Program-made: the position numbers and the translations under genes
The notes under the pieces: generated by a model
Databases searched by the model: none
What the model saw: only the letters and a program-made list of their open reading frames with translations
Told to the model about the DNA's origin: nothing
Shown here: positions 24,901 to 35,998 of the stretch, in pieces
Layout: the number at the start of each line of letters is the position of its first letter
Numbering within the stretch: the first letter of the stretch is position 1
Assembly: GCA_961205875.1 (NCBI GenBank)
Contig: OY540816.1
Location: forward strand, 20,036,701-20,100,700
DNA: 64,000 nt
Source: Sialis fuliginosa
Taxonomy: Eukaryota; Arthropoda; Insecta; Megaloptera; Sialidae
Direction: 5' to 3'

Positions 24901-27900
24901 AAACAACTTTTCACGTCTTTCTCTATACAATAAACATACTTTTAACGAAATCAAAAATTCAAAAAATTTTAGTGAAATTTCCTGCAGTGAACTTCAACTC
25001 GTCATACAAATATCGACTAAAATACAAGAAAATAAGACGTAGAGGTATTATAGCTTTATAATTGAGCGTGTAACTTAATATTAAATGCTATTTTTGATTA
25101 TTTATTTACTGAAAACAGATTTGTATTAATTTACCCATAAAGTAAGGGAAGCACTTCCCCTGCTTCCATGGACGCTTCACCACTACTATGGCTTTGCGGG
25201 TTTGAATAGTTTTTATATTATGTTTATATCTAGTATCATAGTTATGTTTGTTATCATTGAATAAATCTGGATTTTGTTTAATAAATAACACACTCTCTCC
25301 AATATATAAAGATCTATTACAGTTAATAATAATTTGAAACACAGTGCTCCCTAGGACCAACCATAATACGCATAATAGTATCTGAACTTTCAAATGTTTT
25401 AAAAGTAAACTTGGAAATGTTTTTTTTAAATGGGTTAACATGAAGTATCTAAACTTTTTTACTATAATTGTTAAGTATATATTGTTTAATCTGAACTAGT
25501 TTCTATAGTAGGGCGTTTTTATTATAGAATTATCAGTTACGTAACACATTTGACAGTGACACCATTTTTTTTCACTATACTTGTTATAGTTGTTGCATCG
25601 TCTATTGCAGTTGACCTTTTGCGTGCCACATAATCGGCGTGTGCATGTATGTGTGCGTGGCTGGCTATGTGTTAACCATACAGTTTCATCATTTTGTTTT
25701 CTATAACGTATACTTTTACCTGCGTGTATCAGGAATTGTGCGAACCTGTGGTACTAGAAATGTTAGACTGACCCGAAGTATATAAATGAGTACGTTTACA
25801 CAGCGCTTTTATTCCGGTTTAACTATAACCGATGTAATAAAACCGGGTGTAAAAGTCCGTGTAAACGACACTTTACACCCGACATAACTAATCGGGTTTA
25901 GTTATGCTATTCCTCTTGGTCTACGGGAATAGCATAAGTAAACCGGAATAGAACAGGAATAAAAATGCACTTCGCATTAACATTTGAAAAAGCGTTATTA
26001 GTTAAAATATGGTTAAAACATCTGAGATGAAGAGATGGAAAACAAAAGAAACGTGATTCGTGGGACATAAAAGAGACGAAATATTTTTGAGATTTCTTGT
26101 TGGTACACCATCGAACTTATAGCGTATTTCAAATCGGAATTATAATTCCAGCTGACGTCACTTATTCTCGTATGTGTAAACAGCACCACTTGAAACGGTT
26201 TAACTACATCGGTTATAATAAAACCGGAATAACGGCGCTGTGTAAACGTACTCAATGTTCGGTATTATAAAGGAGCTAGCAAACACTTTCAAATGAGGTT
26301 TTTAACCTATCTGACAGTTCTTCTTTAGTTTCATGAAATGTTTGACAATTTTCGCGCACGCGTGGTTATGTAAACGTCAATGGTATTAAAACAGTGGCGA
26401 TGTTATGAAAATTATTTTGTACGGTCAGAGTCGCCAACTGTGTTACAATACGTTGAAGTGTCACTGTTCTAAATTTCATAGCTAATACTATCACAGAATT
26501 AATATCCTATTTGAGAGTGCTTGCTAGCTAGCAAATTTGCTAGCTCCTTTATAATACCGGTCCTAAGACAATGTTGCTCAAAGCTCCTTGACCAATTTCT
26601 TTATTTATTATTGTTTTCATATTTTTTGATATTTTAAGTTTTAACAACACATACAATCAAAGAAGTACAAATTCGACATTGCAAAATTATAAAAAAAGCT
26701 GTCACAGACAATTTGTTATATTCGGAAAGCATCATTTTTACTATTCATAAGTTGGCAATACGTTCTGTGATCTGACACGTGTTGCTAAAATATCAATAAA
26801 TACGAAAACAATAATAAATAAAGGAATTTTTTTAGGGGTTAATCCCTCCTTAGTGGATATGATTACGTCATAAAAGGAAGACACCCCTAAAATTTCATGG
26901 TTGTAGGTCTAGGGGTTTTGGATTGGGTGTTGATGAGTCAGTCACTAGGACTTTTTTTTATATGTATGGAGATGTACCGTGTACGTGTTATCATATCTTG
27001 CTTTTAATAAATACAATAGATGAAAAATACAAGCTTAAAATTTTTGTTAAATAATAAATTTATACTTGCTAAGTTTTTAGCAGGTATGTGATATGTATAT
27101 CGCATGTAAAAATGTTAATACTGTTGGTAACAGTTGGTGGAATTGCGATTTAAATTGTTCACAATTACATGTAATATATGTAGGTATGTCAGAGCTGTAC
27201 AAAGTTACATTAAATGATTTTTTATAATTATTGATGTAAAATAAATTCAATATATTTTATGTAATTTATATCTGATATTATTAAAGGTAATAGAGAAAAC
27301 TGTTGTAGTTGTAGATAAAATTATTATCTATAGTTTATGTTCTAATCATTTTTTCGTTATAACAAACTGTTTTTAAGACAAGGTACACTACTGGCACCAG
27401 TCTTGGCCGCTTTAAGAACAAGGTTTACTGTTTTTTGTAATTCTCATGAACTCATGTTATTAACCCATTCGTTACCACTGTACCCAATTGGGTACAGTAC
27501 AATAATACTGTCTACGTTTATTTTTTTTAATGCAAAGTATAAATAATCATTTTGGTTGTTTTATGAAAGTATATTCTATCATAAAATAAATTAATAAGCT
27601 ACTAATTTTTGTATAGATTGATTTTTGTGAGGTTTTAAAGTGATTCCCAAAATTTATTTTTTTCTGTAGTTCTATGTATTACTAATAAAAACTTATTATC
27701 ATCATAAACAAATTGGTTCACATTTGGTCACTAATGGGTTAATAAAACAAGTACATCTTAATTAAATCAATTTAATTACCAAAGTTGGCAAATATTGTTT
27801 TTTTTTTAACTATAGCCTTTTATTTTGTTTATTTTTTTCTCGAGTAATGGATAAAGTAAAACCAAAGAGGCACCCAGTGATAGACACTTACTAATGATTA

Positions 27901-30900
27901 CAAAATGATAAGTACTACGACACAAAAGTTATAAAATAACGAATCTTAAAATTTAAAATAATGTAAAACAGGTGCAATGATAATATAATAATTAGTAAAT
28001 AGAGTACACTAATAATTAGTTTAAATGTCCACTATTTTGACACCAATTGACCGATTGTTATAAAATTAAGCTGTCTTACATTTAAGTATATATGGATTAT
28101 GATTCAGTAAATTAATTTAATTAAACAATTATCCAACACTGGGGTATGATCCAAGACCGGTGCCAGTACCTTTTTCGTCTTTGCATAATGCTGTATTAAA
28201 AAACTCTTGTGTTTGTCACAACAGTTTTTTTTTTGACCGTTATCTGTTTGGTGGTATATTGTACACCCCTGCGTGGGTTACTTAGGCACGTGGATTGAGA
28301 CGCAGTACCGTGTTTTTACGTCACAAAGCCGTGACGCGTGGATGCGAGTATATTCGTCCGTGCAGGTACGCGAATGTATATCGACACCAGACCAGAGCTA
28401 GCTAGCTTGTTGTTTTCAAGCGATTCGAAAAACATCCCACGTGCAAGTATTTAGCGACGAACTTTTTTGATCATGTTTTTCTTGTTTGCTTTGATTCTTC
28501 AAAGGCTGTATTTTTTTTTGCATGTATAAAGAAAGGTTTATGCATAATTATCTGTTTGTTTATCATTAGGTATTCTTGGAATAACCAAATGTAAAGAAAT
28601 ATGGATTCCGGAAACAAAATAAAATATTAGAGGTGTGCCGTTAATATAACATTGTTCTATATCGTATTTCTTTAAGAAAATACATTAAATTATAAAAATT
28701 GTGTTTTCTATATATTCTGCAATTTTTACAGCTTCGTAAAACTATTTGTATAGCATACCATACATGACTTCCATGTTCTTTCTATCTTTTTAAATAGTTT
28801 TTAAATATTTTATTTATATAACCTACTACTATGAATATAAATTTCGTAATACATAAAAAACATATATACTTACGACGGTTACAGCTGTTATTGCCATTTT
28901 TATATAAATATAATCTTATTTCCTCATGTCGAAAACATAATACACATTCGTAGAACAACTAATTTGACAATCTGAATTTAGTTGCATTTGTTTCCAATGC
29001 AACATGAATTAATGACATATTAATTAGTATTTAAAATTCAAATTTTAAAGTTGTTTTTCACCCCTTTAGGCACGTACAAATAATGAATATTCCTTAGATT
29101 CAATTAAACTGCAAATGTACCAAATCTTATCAAAATTAGTGAGATAATTAAATACTCGCAATGTTCACTTTTTAGATTTAGACGAAAAAAGTTACAAAAT
29201 TTCAAATATTTCCAAAACCCCTAATCCGATTAGAACCAAAATCAATAGGTCTGGAATACTCACTGAAACAAACATTTTCCCCAAAAATAATTTAAATCGG
29301 TGCATTTTTACAGTAGTTATCGTGGACGAAAGAAAATTCTACATCCACACAGACACACGCACAGCCGCCATGCGGAAATTAACTTTTCTTTAAGTTTTGA
29401 AGTTAGTACAATCAGAATCTGTCATTATCTCGGACACGATTTTTCGATGGTATTACAATACTTCCATTTCTTTCAGAACATGGAAGTAAAAATATAAATT
29501 GATTTTACATATTACGGATATATTCTCAAATCGAACAAATTCAATTAGATACGTCTTAACAAGTTATAAAATTAATTGTACAAGTATAATCTTATTACGG
29601 TGAAGGGTTAGTCACAAAACCGGATTCATTTTTGTTCCCGCGATAACTAACTGTACTCGCCTCTCTCGCGGATTTCGCCAGTTTGTGCAATTGTATACAC
29701 ACACACACACACATACACATGCATACTCGTAACGTGTACACGCGACAATTGAGTGTTCTCATTTTTGCAAAAGAGAAGTAGGCTATGCTTTTGCTATGCC
29801 AATCGTCGGTTCTGTAATATGGCTCGGGTAGAATCAATGTAACGTTAATGTTTTTCTAATGTTGCAGCTAAGAAATTGTTTAAAGTTTATATAGTAAATG
29901 AGCGTGTTCAGCCGAACTAAGTCCTGAGTAAACTTAGTAAGTTAGTAAGTGCACTAAGCTAAGTTTTCGGCCTGGACACTTTACGGATACTAAGGAACTT
30001 TTTTCTCGCCGCCATTTTACTTAGTATACTCACGTAAACGTTATCAACAAGAAATAAGTAATAAAGGAATAATACGATTTGTGAGTCAAAAATATTTTTT
30101 TTTGTGTAAAATTGAACTTTACAAAATGGACGAGTGTAATTACAATAATAAATAATGTCATCAACATACAAGATAGAGCATAAATATATAGGTTATGAGT
30201 CTTATAACTATCACAAAGTAGTAAGTGTGTCCAGGCGGAAAACACACTGTACTTAGACGGTTAGGGCAAACTTTCTCTTACTCTAACTAACTTACTAAGT
30301 TTACTCAGGACTTAGTTCGGCTGAACACGACCAATCCTTCGCAGTTGGAATATAGTATAAATATACACTTCCCTGCAAATATTTAAGACCCCCTGAAAAA
30401 ATGACGATTTTTGGATTTTTTGCTAATATTTTTGCCAGGTTTATTCAATTCGTCTGTGAATAGTCCAATTTATTCAAAATGACTATTTGAGCTCGTTTTT
30501 CTTTCGAAATTTGCTGTGCTTTCACCATTTTCGTGTTGTCTGTAAAAAATAGATTTTTTGGGATAACACAATATTGAGGTTAGGTCATTTGAAATGTGAA
30601 AATACTGCAATTGTCGGTGCAGAAGTTATTACCTTGTGTTTCGATACTATATTTACAATAACATGACAATAGGTATTGTAAATATAGGGGGGGGGGGGGG
30701 GATTGTCACTATGGCAAAGCTGAGACAATTTGAATTGACACTTTGAAAAAAATGTCGACCATCCAGTTATTGGACGAAGAACATATTTTATTACCGGTAA
30801 ATACAAACACGTTGAATATAGCGGTCAGAGATCGAGTAATATTCGCAAAAGTACAAAAAAGGTTAAATTTTCAGATGGTTATAAACTTTTGCAGGGTAGT

Positions 30901-33900
30901 GTATAACCTTAATTAAGTACAAAATATTATAATTACGAAAATACAAACAAAAATAACATTTAGTTATATACTAACATTAACGTTATCGACATTATGCCAC
31001 GCACTTTACAGATAGTATTTTCCGCAATATGTGCATCAGTGTGTCTCTGTCTAACGCATTGTTGTACATTCACAAAAATTATCACCGTCATTGAATAATA
31101 ATAATACGTGCACCGGAGTGACGTCATGACGGTTAATATTTAATGCGTCCATCTTTGTCTTTCCTAGCGACGGGATGAAAAAATATTCGACGTTTTCGTA
31201 CAGAATTTCATGATGTAATTTTGTAATGATGTCACTCTATCTGAATCATACATGGTTGGTGTAGATATATTTTTTTCTATTGGTGTAATTGTTTTGTTTT
31301 CGTTGAGTCTATGAATAATATTTTAAATTGATACTGGTATCATTCTGATTTTGGAATTTTAACTGCGTTTTACAGAATGAGTTCGATATTTATACCTAGA
31401 AGCTTTAAAACTTACAGTAGTATGTATTAAATATGAACATTTTCAAAGAAAAAGTTTACTTCTAATTACCCAAATGAATTCAAAAGGTTTTGTATCGATT
31501 TTACTTTCATATACGGTTATACTTGTGAAATACATATACAGTAGAATTAAAAGTCATTAAAAACGTGTTACTTTTCAAATATTTTTTTATACTCAATAGA
31601 CAGGATTATCCTTTGCACAACACACTGTCCGATGTGTATAAAAAAATGTTTGAAAAGTATCGCATCACGTTCTTAATGACTTATTTAGAATAGCATACTA
31701 CGATCGACTCACTGGAAAAATGTAAAAATCTAACTTATTCTGGGATAAATTATGGTAGGTTTTTCGAAAGGGTATAAAATAGAGCAGTTTTTAAAATCAT
31801 CAAGTGTACTAGATTTTATAAAATAATTTTTTAAGGAAATAATTTTATCAAAGTTTTTATAAGTTTTTAAATGTTAAACTGCAGTCGTTTTTTATTTTTG
31901 CTATTCATAAATTTTATTTTGATCTGATAGTGTAGCATAAGCATTTAATTAATATAAAAATCATGTTTAAAAAATATAGACTCTTTAACTTTTGAACTTT
32001 TGCAATCTGGGTTTTTCAAAAATTTACTAAAATGACCGATATAAAAAAAACTGTTGCACTTTGTACCTATATAGATATATTCACTTAAATCACTTGACCC
32101 ATTCTACCTTCCTTCAAAATATTCGTATCGCCGAACCAAACACCCTGTATAACATATAGGATTAATTTTCGCTTATTCTTGTCAAATTTTGAATTTTTCG
32201 AATTGTTTTAAAATCAGTACCTACAGATTATTTTTTTGTAGTTTCATAATAATGAAAAAAAAAAACGTTTTTGTATCTCTCATTTTAATTCTTGCAAGTT
32301 CATTTAATTATAAAACTATCGTTTTTTTTTCCTTCGATTATTATAATAAAAAAATATATATTTATATATATAAAAAAAATTAAATTCATTAAAAATTATT
32401 TATAAAATGATTAGCCTCAAGCGGCTTGTAAAAATATTTGTGGCAATAAATTGCACACACCTGATCTACACCTACATAACTTTCAAACAGACTTCCGCGA
32501 CGATTACACTGTGCTTCCCGACTGGCCGTTAATACAGTAAATGTACTGAATATTTCTATACAAAATACCGTTACTATATTTTATACACGTATGTTAAATG
32601 TGTGCGTGCGTATTTATTTGTGTGTGTGTGTTATGTCTTCACATGCATATTTCACTTTTCTGGCACACTTAAAAATCAGGGCAATAAAATTCATTTATTT
32701 AAATTAAATATTTACAATGTGTATTTCGTTACTGTAGAAAGCGATTGTAGTGAACTTTGGACGAATTTTTAAATGTATTGTTGGTGTAGGTTTTTTAGCT
32801 ATTTTATTTTTAGTATTAAAATTCCCTCCCCACTGCGCCGTTCGCGTTTATTTTGAAATCAAAACTTTTTATTTTTTTTTGTATACATTTTATTGTGAAT
32901 TTTCCTTAATACGTGCCTGCTCTAATTATAGCGTAGATTAATTCTAGGATCTTTGGCTTTATAGTGAAAGTCTCATCAAAATCGGTTCAGTAGTTTTCGT
33001 ATCAAGTCGGAAGTCAGAATAGACAGACAGAAATTCTGAAAAATATCAAATTTGATTAATTCAGCTATAAATAACTCAAAAAATTCAAAATATTTTCGTC
33101 GTTCTAGTTTTTGAATAATTTAATTAATATTAAATTGATTTTTATTAAATCTAAAAATTAATCGTTTTTTATTAACCTAGATAACTAATTTCACTTTTTT
33201 AAAGTTTGATTTTTAAATGTGTGACACTTTTTATAAAAAAGTGAAAATTGTTTATATACTTTTACTTAAAATATTACTTAATAATATTATATAGAAACGA
33301 AGGGCAAGTGAAAATGTATTAATACATTTTTATATAAAAATAAAAGATAAATTATAAAGATATTTAAAAAAATATATTTATATTAAAAACAACATTCAGT
33401 AAATGCATGTAAATTAAATATATAAATAAAAAAAACAAAACATTTGCAGTTTTATAGTAACACGTGTATGCAAATGGAAATATGAGTGCGATGCGGACGT
33501 TGTAATCTATGGTACAGTTTTATCTAGGATGGTTTTTTTCCTAATCTAAGGTTATCTCGAAAAAACCATTTACTTATACAAATAATGTGGATTTATTTAT
33601 GTTTTAGATAAATGTTACAAATGGGATCAAATTCATAGACAATGATTAGAACAAAATAAAGGCTATAATTTAAAATTTTGAATTAACAATTATATTTTAT
33701 TCTTTTAAAAACTTTAAAATCAATTAAAACGTAAAGTGAACAAATTGAAAAGTGTAATATAGGCTTTATTTTGCCATATCTCAGAAGAGAGCAATTTGAT
33801 TAAAAAGTTGGGGCTTTTTAACCGACATAAAAAAGGAGGAAGTTCTTAATTCAATCAATATGTATGTTCGGGCATAACTCCGTGAAATATGCACCGATTT

Positions 33901-34692
33901 GCTCGTTATTTTTCTTATTTGAAAGAGTATTCTGTATTCTGAGGTGGTCCAATATAAATTTTATCAGAATCTGACCATAGACTTCTCAAGGAAAAAAATT
34001 AAAATTAAAAACGTTAGGTCGTACAGAATATATTCTTATGTACTGTTTTGATTTTTACTAGTACCTCGTAGATCTAATCGAGATCTATAGTTTGAGACCA
34101 AAATCCGCTTGGTAGCTGCTCTGAGTGTCGAGATATACTGATTTTAAATTTACGCTAGCGCACAAAACTGATCTCTGCGCTTTACATCAAGTTTTTAAAA
34201 TTCCCACCCAGTGACCTGAAACTCTAGTTCTAGACGTTATCCACGTCAAAAAAAAACGACTTAAAAAACTGTTAAATTTAATTATTAGGTATACATTTCA
34301 GTATTTTTAGGTTTTTTTTTTAGTCGGTTTTATTTTTTAGATATTTTTTTTCGAATATACGTAATTGTAATTTGTAAATCATCCTGTATATAAGACAAAA
34401 CAGTAAACTGATAATACAATTATTATTCATGTCCTTTAAAACAGTCGTGAAATCTGTCAATGAACTTGACTTTGAGAACGCAATCGTGCATATTTCGTAT
34501 TGTCTTAATCTTCCCCCTTTTTGTTTACAGATTGTACTGCATTTACGTCAAAAACAAGGACTTCTGTGTGACGTCATCACCAACCCCAACAGAGTCGACG
34601 AGTTAAAATCTATAATAAATACACCACGATCTACCTCTATATTGGAGTTTAAAACAAAGTGGAAAAGTATAATTCGTTTTGAGTTTTTTTAA
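15944..34692 (+). CDS. Unrecognised small single-pass membrane protein (two candidate exons)
   Basis: I do not recognise this family. Exon 1 (15944-16093, 50 codons) starts ATGGGG with G at -3 and +4 and ends at a perfect donor GTAAGT. It encodes a polar N-terminus (MGKLQPMRVEENGHM...), then one hydrophobic segment at residues about 24-47 (ISLVGCAAALSSLSAIFGYF within it). Exon 2 begins at 34532 or close by after a TTTGTTTACAG acceptor, in matching phase 0, and reads IVLHLRQKQGLLCDVI and so on, polar and helical, to a TAA at about 34693. AATAAA overlaps the stop, and a GT-rich stretch follows. If joined, the product is about 104 aa with an N-terminal anchor. Alternatively exon 2 ends at a weak donor (GTATAA, about 34668), with further exons unseen. 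Exon 1 is the stronger call; the join is inferred. Confidence 0.45.
16094..18660. other. Start of the long intron, nothing recognised
   Basis: AT-rich DNA. One TGACGTCA at 16558-16565 and a GC-richer patch at about 17870-17900. No element boundaries seen. Confidence 0.4.
18671..19130 (+). repeat. Three tandem 153-bp monomers (family A)
   Basis: Monomers begin at 18671, 18824 and 18978 with CAT(T/C)TGCCAAGTAAATGC and run through CAAAGGTAGTTAATTATTGA to the next copy. Single monomers also lead larger elements at 21462, 44541 and 45664. Confidence 0.85.
19491..19790 (+). repeat. Three tandem 108-bp repeats
   Basis: Units start near 19491, 19600 and 19708 (AGTAAAATATGTATTTTCAG, then a T-run, GGGGGGGCGAGTGGGTG). 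The units are nearly identical, so the amplification is recent. Confidence 0.85.
19997..20668. mobile_element. hAT-like MITE
   Basis: Ends CAGTGGTACTCAAAAC and, reversed, CAGCGGTTCTTAAACTG, the widespread hAT terminus. The interior is AT-rich and non-coding. The flanking 8-mers do not match, so a target duplication is not confirmed. Confidence 0.65.
21462..22107 (+). mobile_element. Family-A composite element
   Basis: One 153-bp monomer, then a unique part (AATCTTTGTAAGGGAATATT), a retroposon-like stretch (TTGGTTCAGTGGTTCATGAG, ACAGACAGACAGACACGGAA) and the end CTTCTCGTATCTTCGATATT. Same architecture at 44541-45120; 3' half at 47592-47977. Confidence 0.75.
22108..23971. other. Intron with GC-richer patches
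   Basis: About 22110-22290 and 23640-23745 are richer in G+C (GGTGGGGTGGCGTGGGGAGG; TGACGTCA at 23714). Possible regulatory DNA or element remnants. No coding exon supported. Confidence 0.3.
23972..24336 (+). mobile_element. Family-B MITE, copy 2 (truncated)
   Basis: Begins AAGGTACTGGCACCAGTTAT and runs to AATGTCCATCATTTTT, where foldback copy 2 begins. The right third is missing. Confidence 0.75.
24337..25190. mobile_element. Long foldback element, copy 2
   Basis: Same arms as copy 1 (TAGTCGATATTTGTATGACG at the left), centre near 24690, ending at 25042, then the shared extension to CTTCCATGGA (about 25170). The left end abuts a truncated family-B MITE at 24336, showing insertion into it or joint rearrangement. 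Confidence 0.75.
25788..26253. mobile_element. MITE with GAGTACGTTTACACAGCGC ends
   Basis: Left GAGTACGTTTACACAGCGC, right its reverse complement, followed inside by ATTCCGGTTT on both sides. Interior inverted subrepeats (TAACCGATGTAATAAAACCG). AAT flanks both ends (25785-25787, 26254-26256), consistent with a 3-bp target duplication as in PIF/Harbinger. Confidence 0.75.
26260..26559. mobile_element. Family-D MITE, copy 1
   Basis: Perfect 24-bp TIRs (CGGTATTATAAAGGAGCTAG onwards). Begins six bases after the preceding MITE ends. Also at 54131-54380 and, decayed, about 4697-4923. Confidence 0.8.
27380..28172 (+). mobile_element. Family-B MITE, copy 3 (interrupted)
   Basis: Left end ACTGGCACCAGTCTTGGCCG, right end CCGGTGCCAGTACCTT. 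Interrupted by the TTAA-flanked element at 27464-27738; the two halves otherwise join without loss. Confidence 0.78.
27464..27738. mobile_element. piggyBac-like MITE nested in family B
   Basis: 275 bp flanked by TTAA at 27460-27463 and 27739-27742. TIRs CCCATTCGTTACCACTGT and, reversed, CCCATTAGTGACCAAATGT. TTAA target with CCC...GGG ends is the piggyBac signature. Contains a perfect 20-bp palindrome, CTGTACCCAATTGGGTACAG. Confidence 0.8.
28173..29902. other. Intron with a CpG-richer patch
   Basis: About 28260-28450 is GC- and CpG-richer than its surroundings (GTCCGTGCAGGTACGCG) and promoter-like, but no Inr, donor or ORF ties it to a gene. (CA)n at about 29699-29712. Confidence 0.3.
28615..28762 (-). 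repeat. Dispersed repeat, copy 2 (inverted)
   Basis: Reverse complement of the repeat at 1-207, with about 80-90% identity by eye. It ends at GCATACC (28759), where copy 1 begins GCATGC. Confidence 0.6.
29903..30329. mobile_element. MITE with ~40-bp TIRs
   Basis: Left CGTGTTCAGCCGAACTAAGT..., right its reverse complement, both continuing through CCTGAGTAAACTTAGTAAGT. A second inner inverted pair (AAGTTTTCGGCCTGGACAC and GTGTCCAGGCGGAAAAC). Confidence 0.78.
30364..30903. mobile_element. Tc1/mariner-type MITE
   Basis: TIRs TACACTTCCCTGCAAA and, reversed, TACACTACCCTGCAAA, with TA at each end. Contains a 15-G run (30687-30701). No transposase reading frame. Confidence 0.65.
30904..33818. other. 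Intron with a retroposon tail
   Basis: AT-rich. A retroposon-type tail at about 32965-33035 (ATCAAAATCGGTTCAGTAGT, then AGACAGACAGAAA). TGACGTCA at 31119-31126. (GT)n at about 32620-32632. No exon seen. Confidence 0.4.
33819..34330 (+). mobile_element. Lepidopteran-type dispersed element
   Basis: Starts TTAACCGACATAAAAAAGGA and ends TTTTTTAGTCGG, so the ends are weakly inverted (ACCGAC / GTCGGT). This opening is very common in moth and butterfly genomes, from general knowledge. It lies just before the candidate second exon of the unidentified gene. Confidence 0.55.
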
Positions 34693-34910
34693 ATAAAATA
34701 AAAATAATTCATGTGTGCTCGGTTTCTTTTTACTTGTCTAATGGTGCGGTTAGAATATCTCCGTTGGACTAGGGTTGTGTAATGATTGTATCGTGTTTCT
34801 GGCAACCCTGTACCAGTGCCGTAGAAGTTAGCGTGATCCGAGTGCACTGATAGACACATCGTTGCTGCGAACCCACCAAAAAAACTGTTTATTTTTGTTA
34901 TATTTTTTGC

Positions 34911-34992
34911 CTTGATCAGTAAATATCGTTGATTGGTTCAAGTAAATTTTTTTGTGTTTTAATAATATAAAGTTTTTGGAGTACTTATGATG
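34911..34992 (+). promoter_or_regulatory. Candidate Inr and short non-coding first exon
   Basis: TCAGT (34916-34920) matches the arthropod initiator. A good splice donor GTGAGT follows at 34993. This could be an alternative 5' exon for the ZFAND gene downstream. There is no DPE at +28, so the support is weak. Confidence 0.25.
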
Positions 34993-35617
34993 GTGAGTAA
35001 TTTTTGTAAATTTTTTATTGTTTTTTTATAAAACTTTGAATATGATGTGTGTGCTATATATTCAATGCGAGGCCGTGGTTAGTCGACTATGTTATGACAG
35101 TGGTCAAGTCTCGTGGTGAAAAAACTATTAATCCGGCTCGAAGGACCAAATGTTTTGTTACTTCAAAACAGAATATATGTATTAGAATACACTAACATTG
35201 ACATATTTTTCTTTGTTCGCGTAATTTAGTATTTATAAGTTTATAACATACTCAAAATTTACGGAAAAAAATATAAACTAATATAATTATTTTAGCCCAA
35301 TTAAAATTTGACCGCCTCTGTATGGTAAATATTTTTTTAAAATACATTACAGTGGATCTTTAATAATATGAACTGCATATTACTATATGATAAGTATCAT
35401 ACAAAAATCATAGAGTGACTAATTTTAATTTTTAATCGTTTTTACTAATTTTGATACCAGAACACTTAAATTTGAAGTAGGTACTTCTAAGAACTGCATG
35501 AAATGCATCGTTTTATATTGTCCTGAACAGATTCTATGGATATAATAGATAATAAAACAATATATTATCTAAACTTATGTAATAAAGGGGAACTTTTTGT
35601 AAGTTTATTTGTTAACG

Positions 35618-35998
35618 CTTATCTCAGAAAGTACTGAACCGATTTTGATTAAACTTTCACCAACGTGTACCTTATGATTTTCCGATTAATATAATACAAT
35701 ATAACTTTACGCTATCAAACTACAAGGATAAGCAGTAAAACGCAAGCCGAAAAAATTGTTTAGATCTTATATACTGACATTTTACATTAAATTACATTTT
35801 CTTAGTTTAAATCATCATAGAAACATGTTTTTAGTAAACTTAATCTATGGTTTTTTTTCCAAAATCTCATAATTTATGTTTTTGGGTTATCAATCTACGT
35901 CCGTATACCAAATTTCATCTTAATCGGTATAAAATTTATATAGACAGACAGACGGGCGGATAGAGCGAAACTATAAGGGTTCCTAGTTTTCTACGGAA
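35618..35998 (+). mobile_element. Retroposon fragment ending TACGGAACCCTAAAAA
   Basis: 'CTGAACCGATTTTGATTAAA' at the left; CAGACAGACGGGCGGATAGA and TCTACGGAACCCTAAAAAGT at the right. This 3' end is typical of lepidopteran LINE/SINE families, recognised from general knowledge. Confidence 0.6.
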
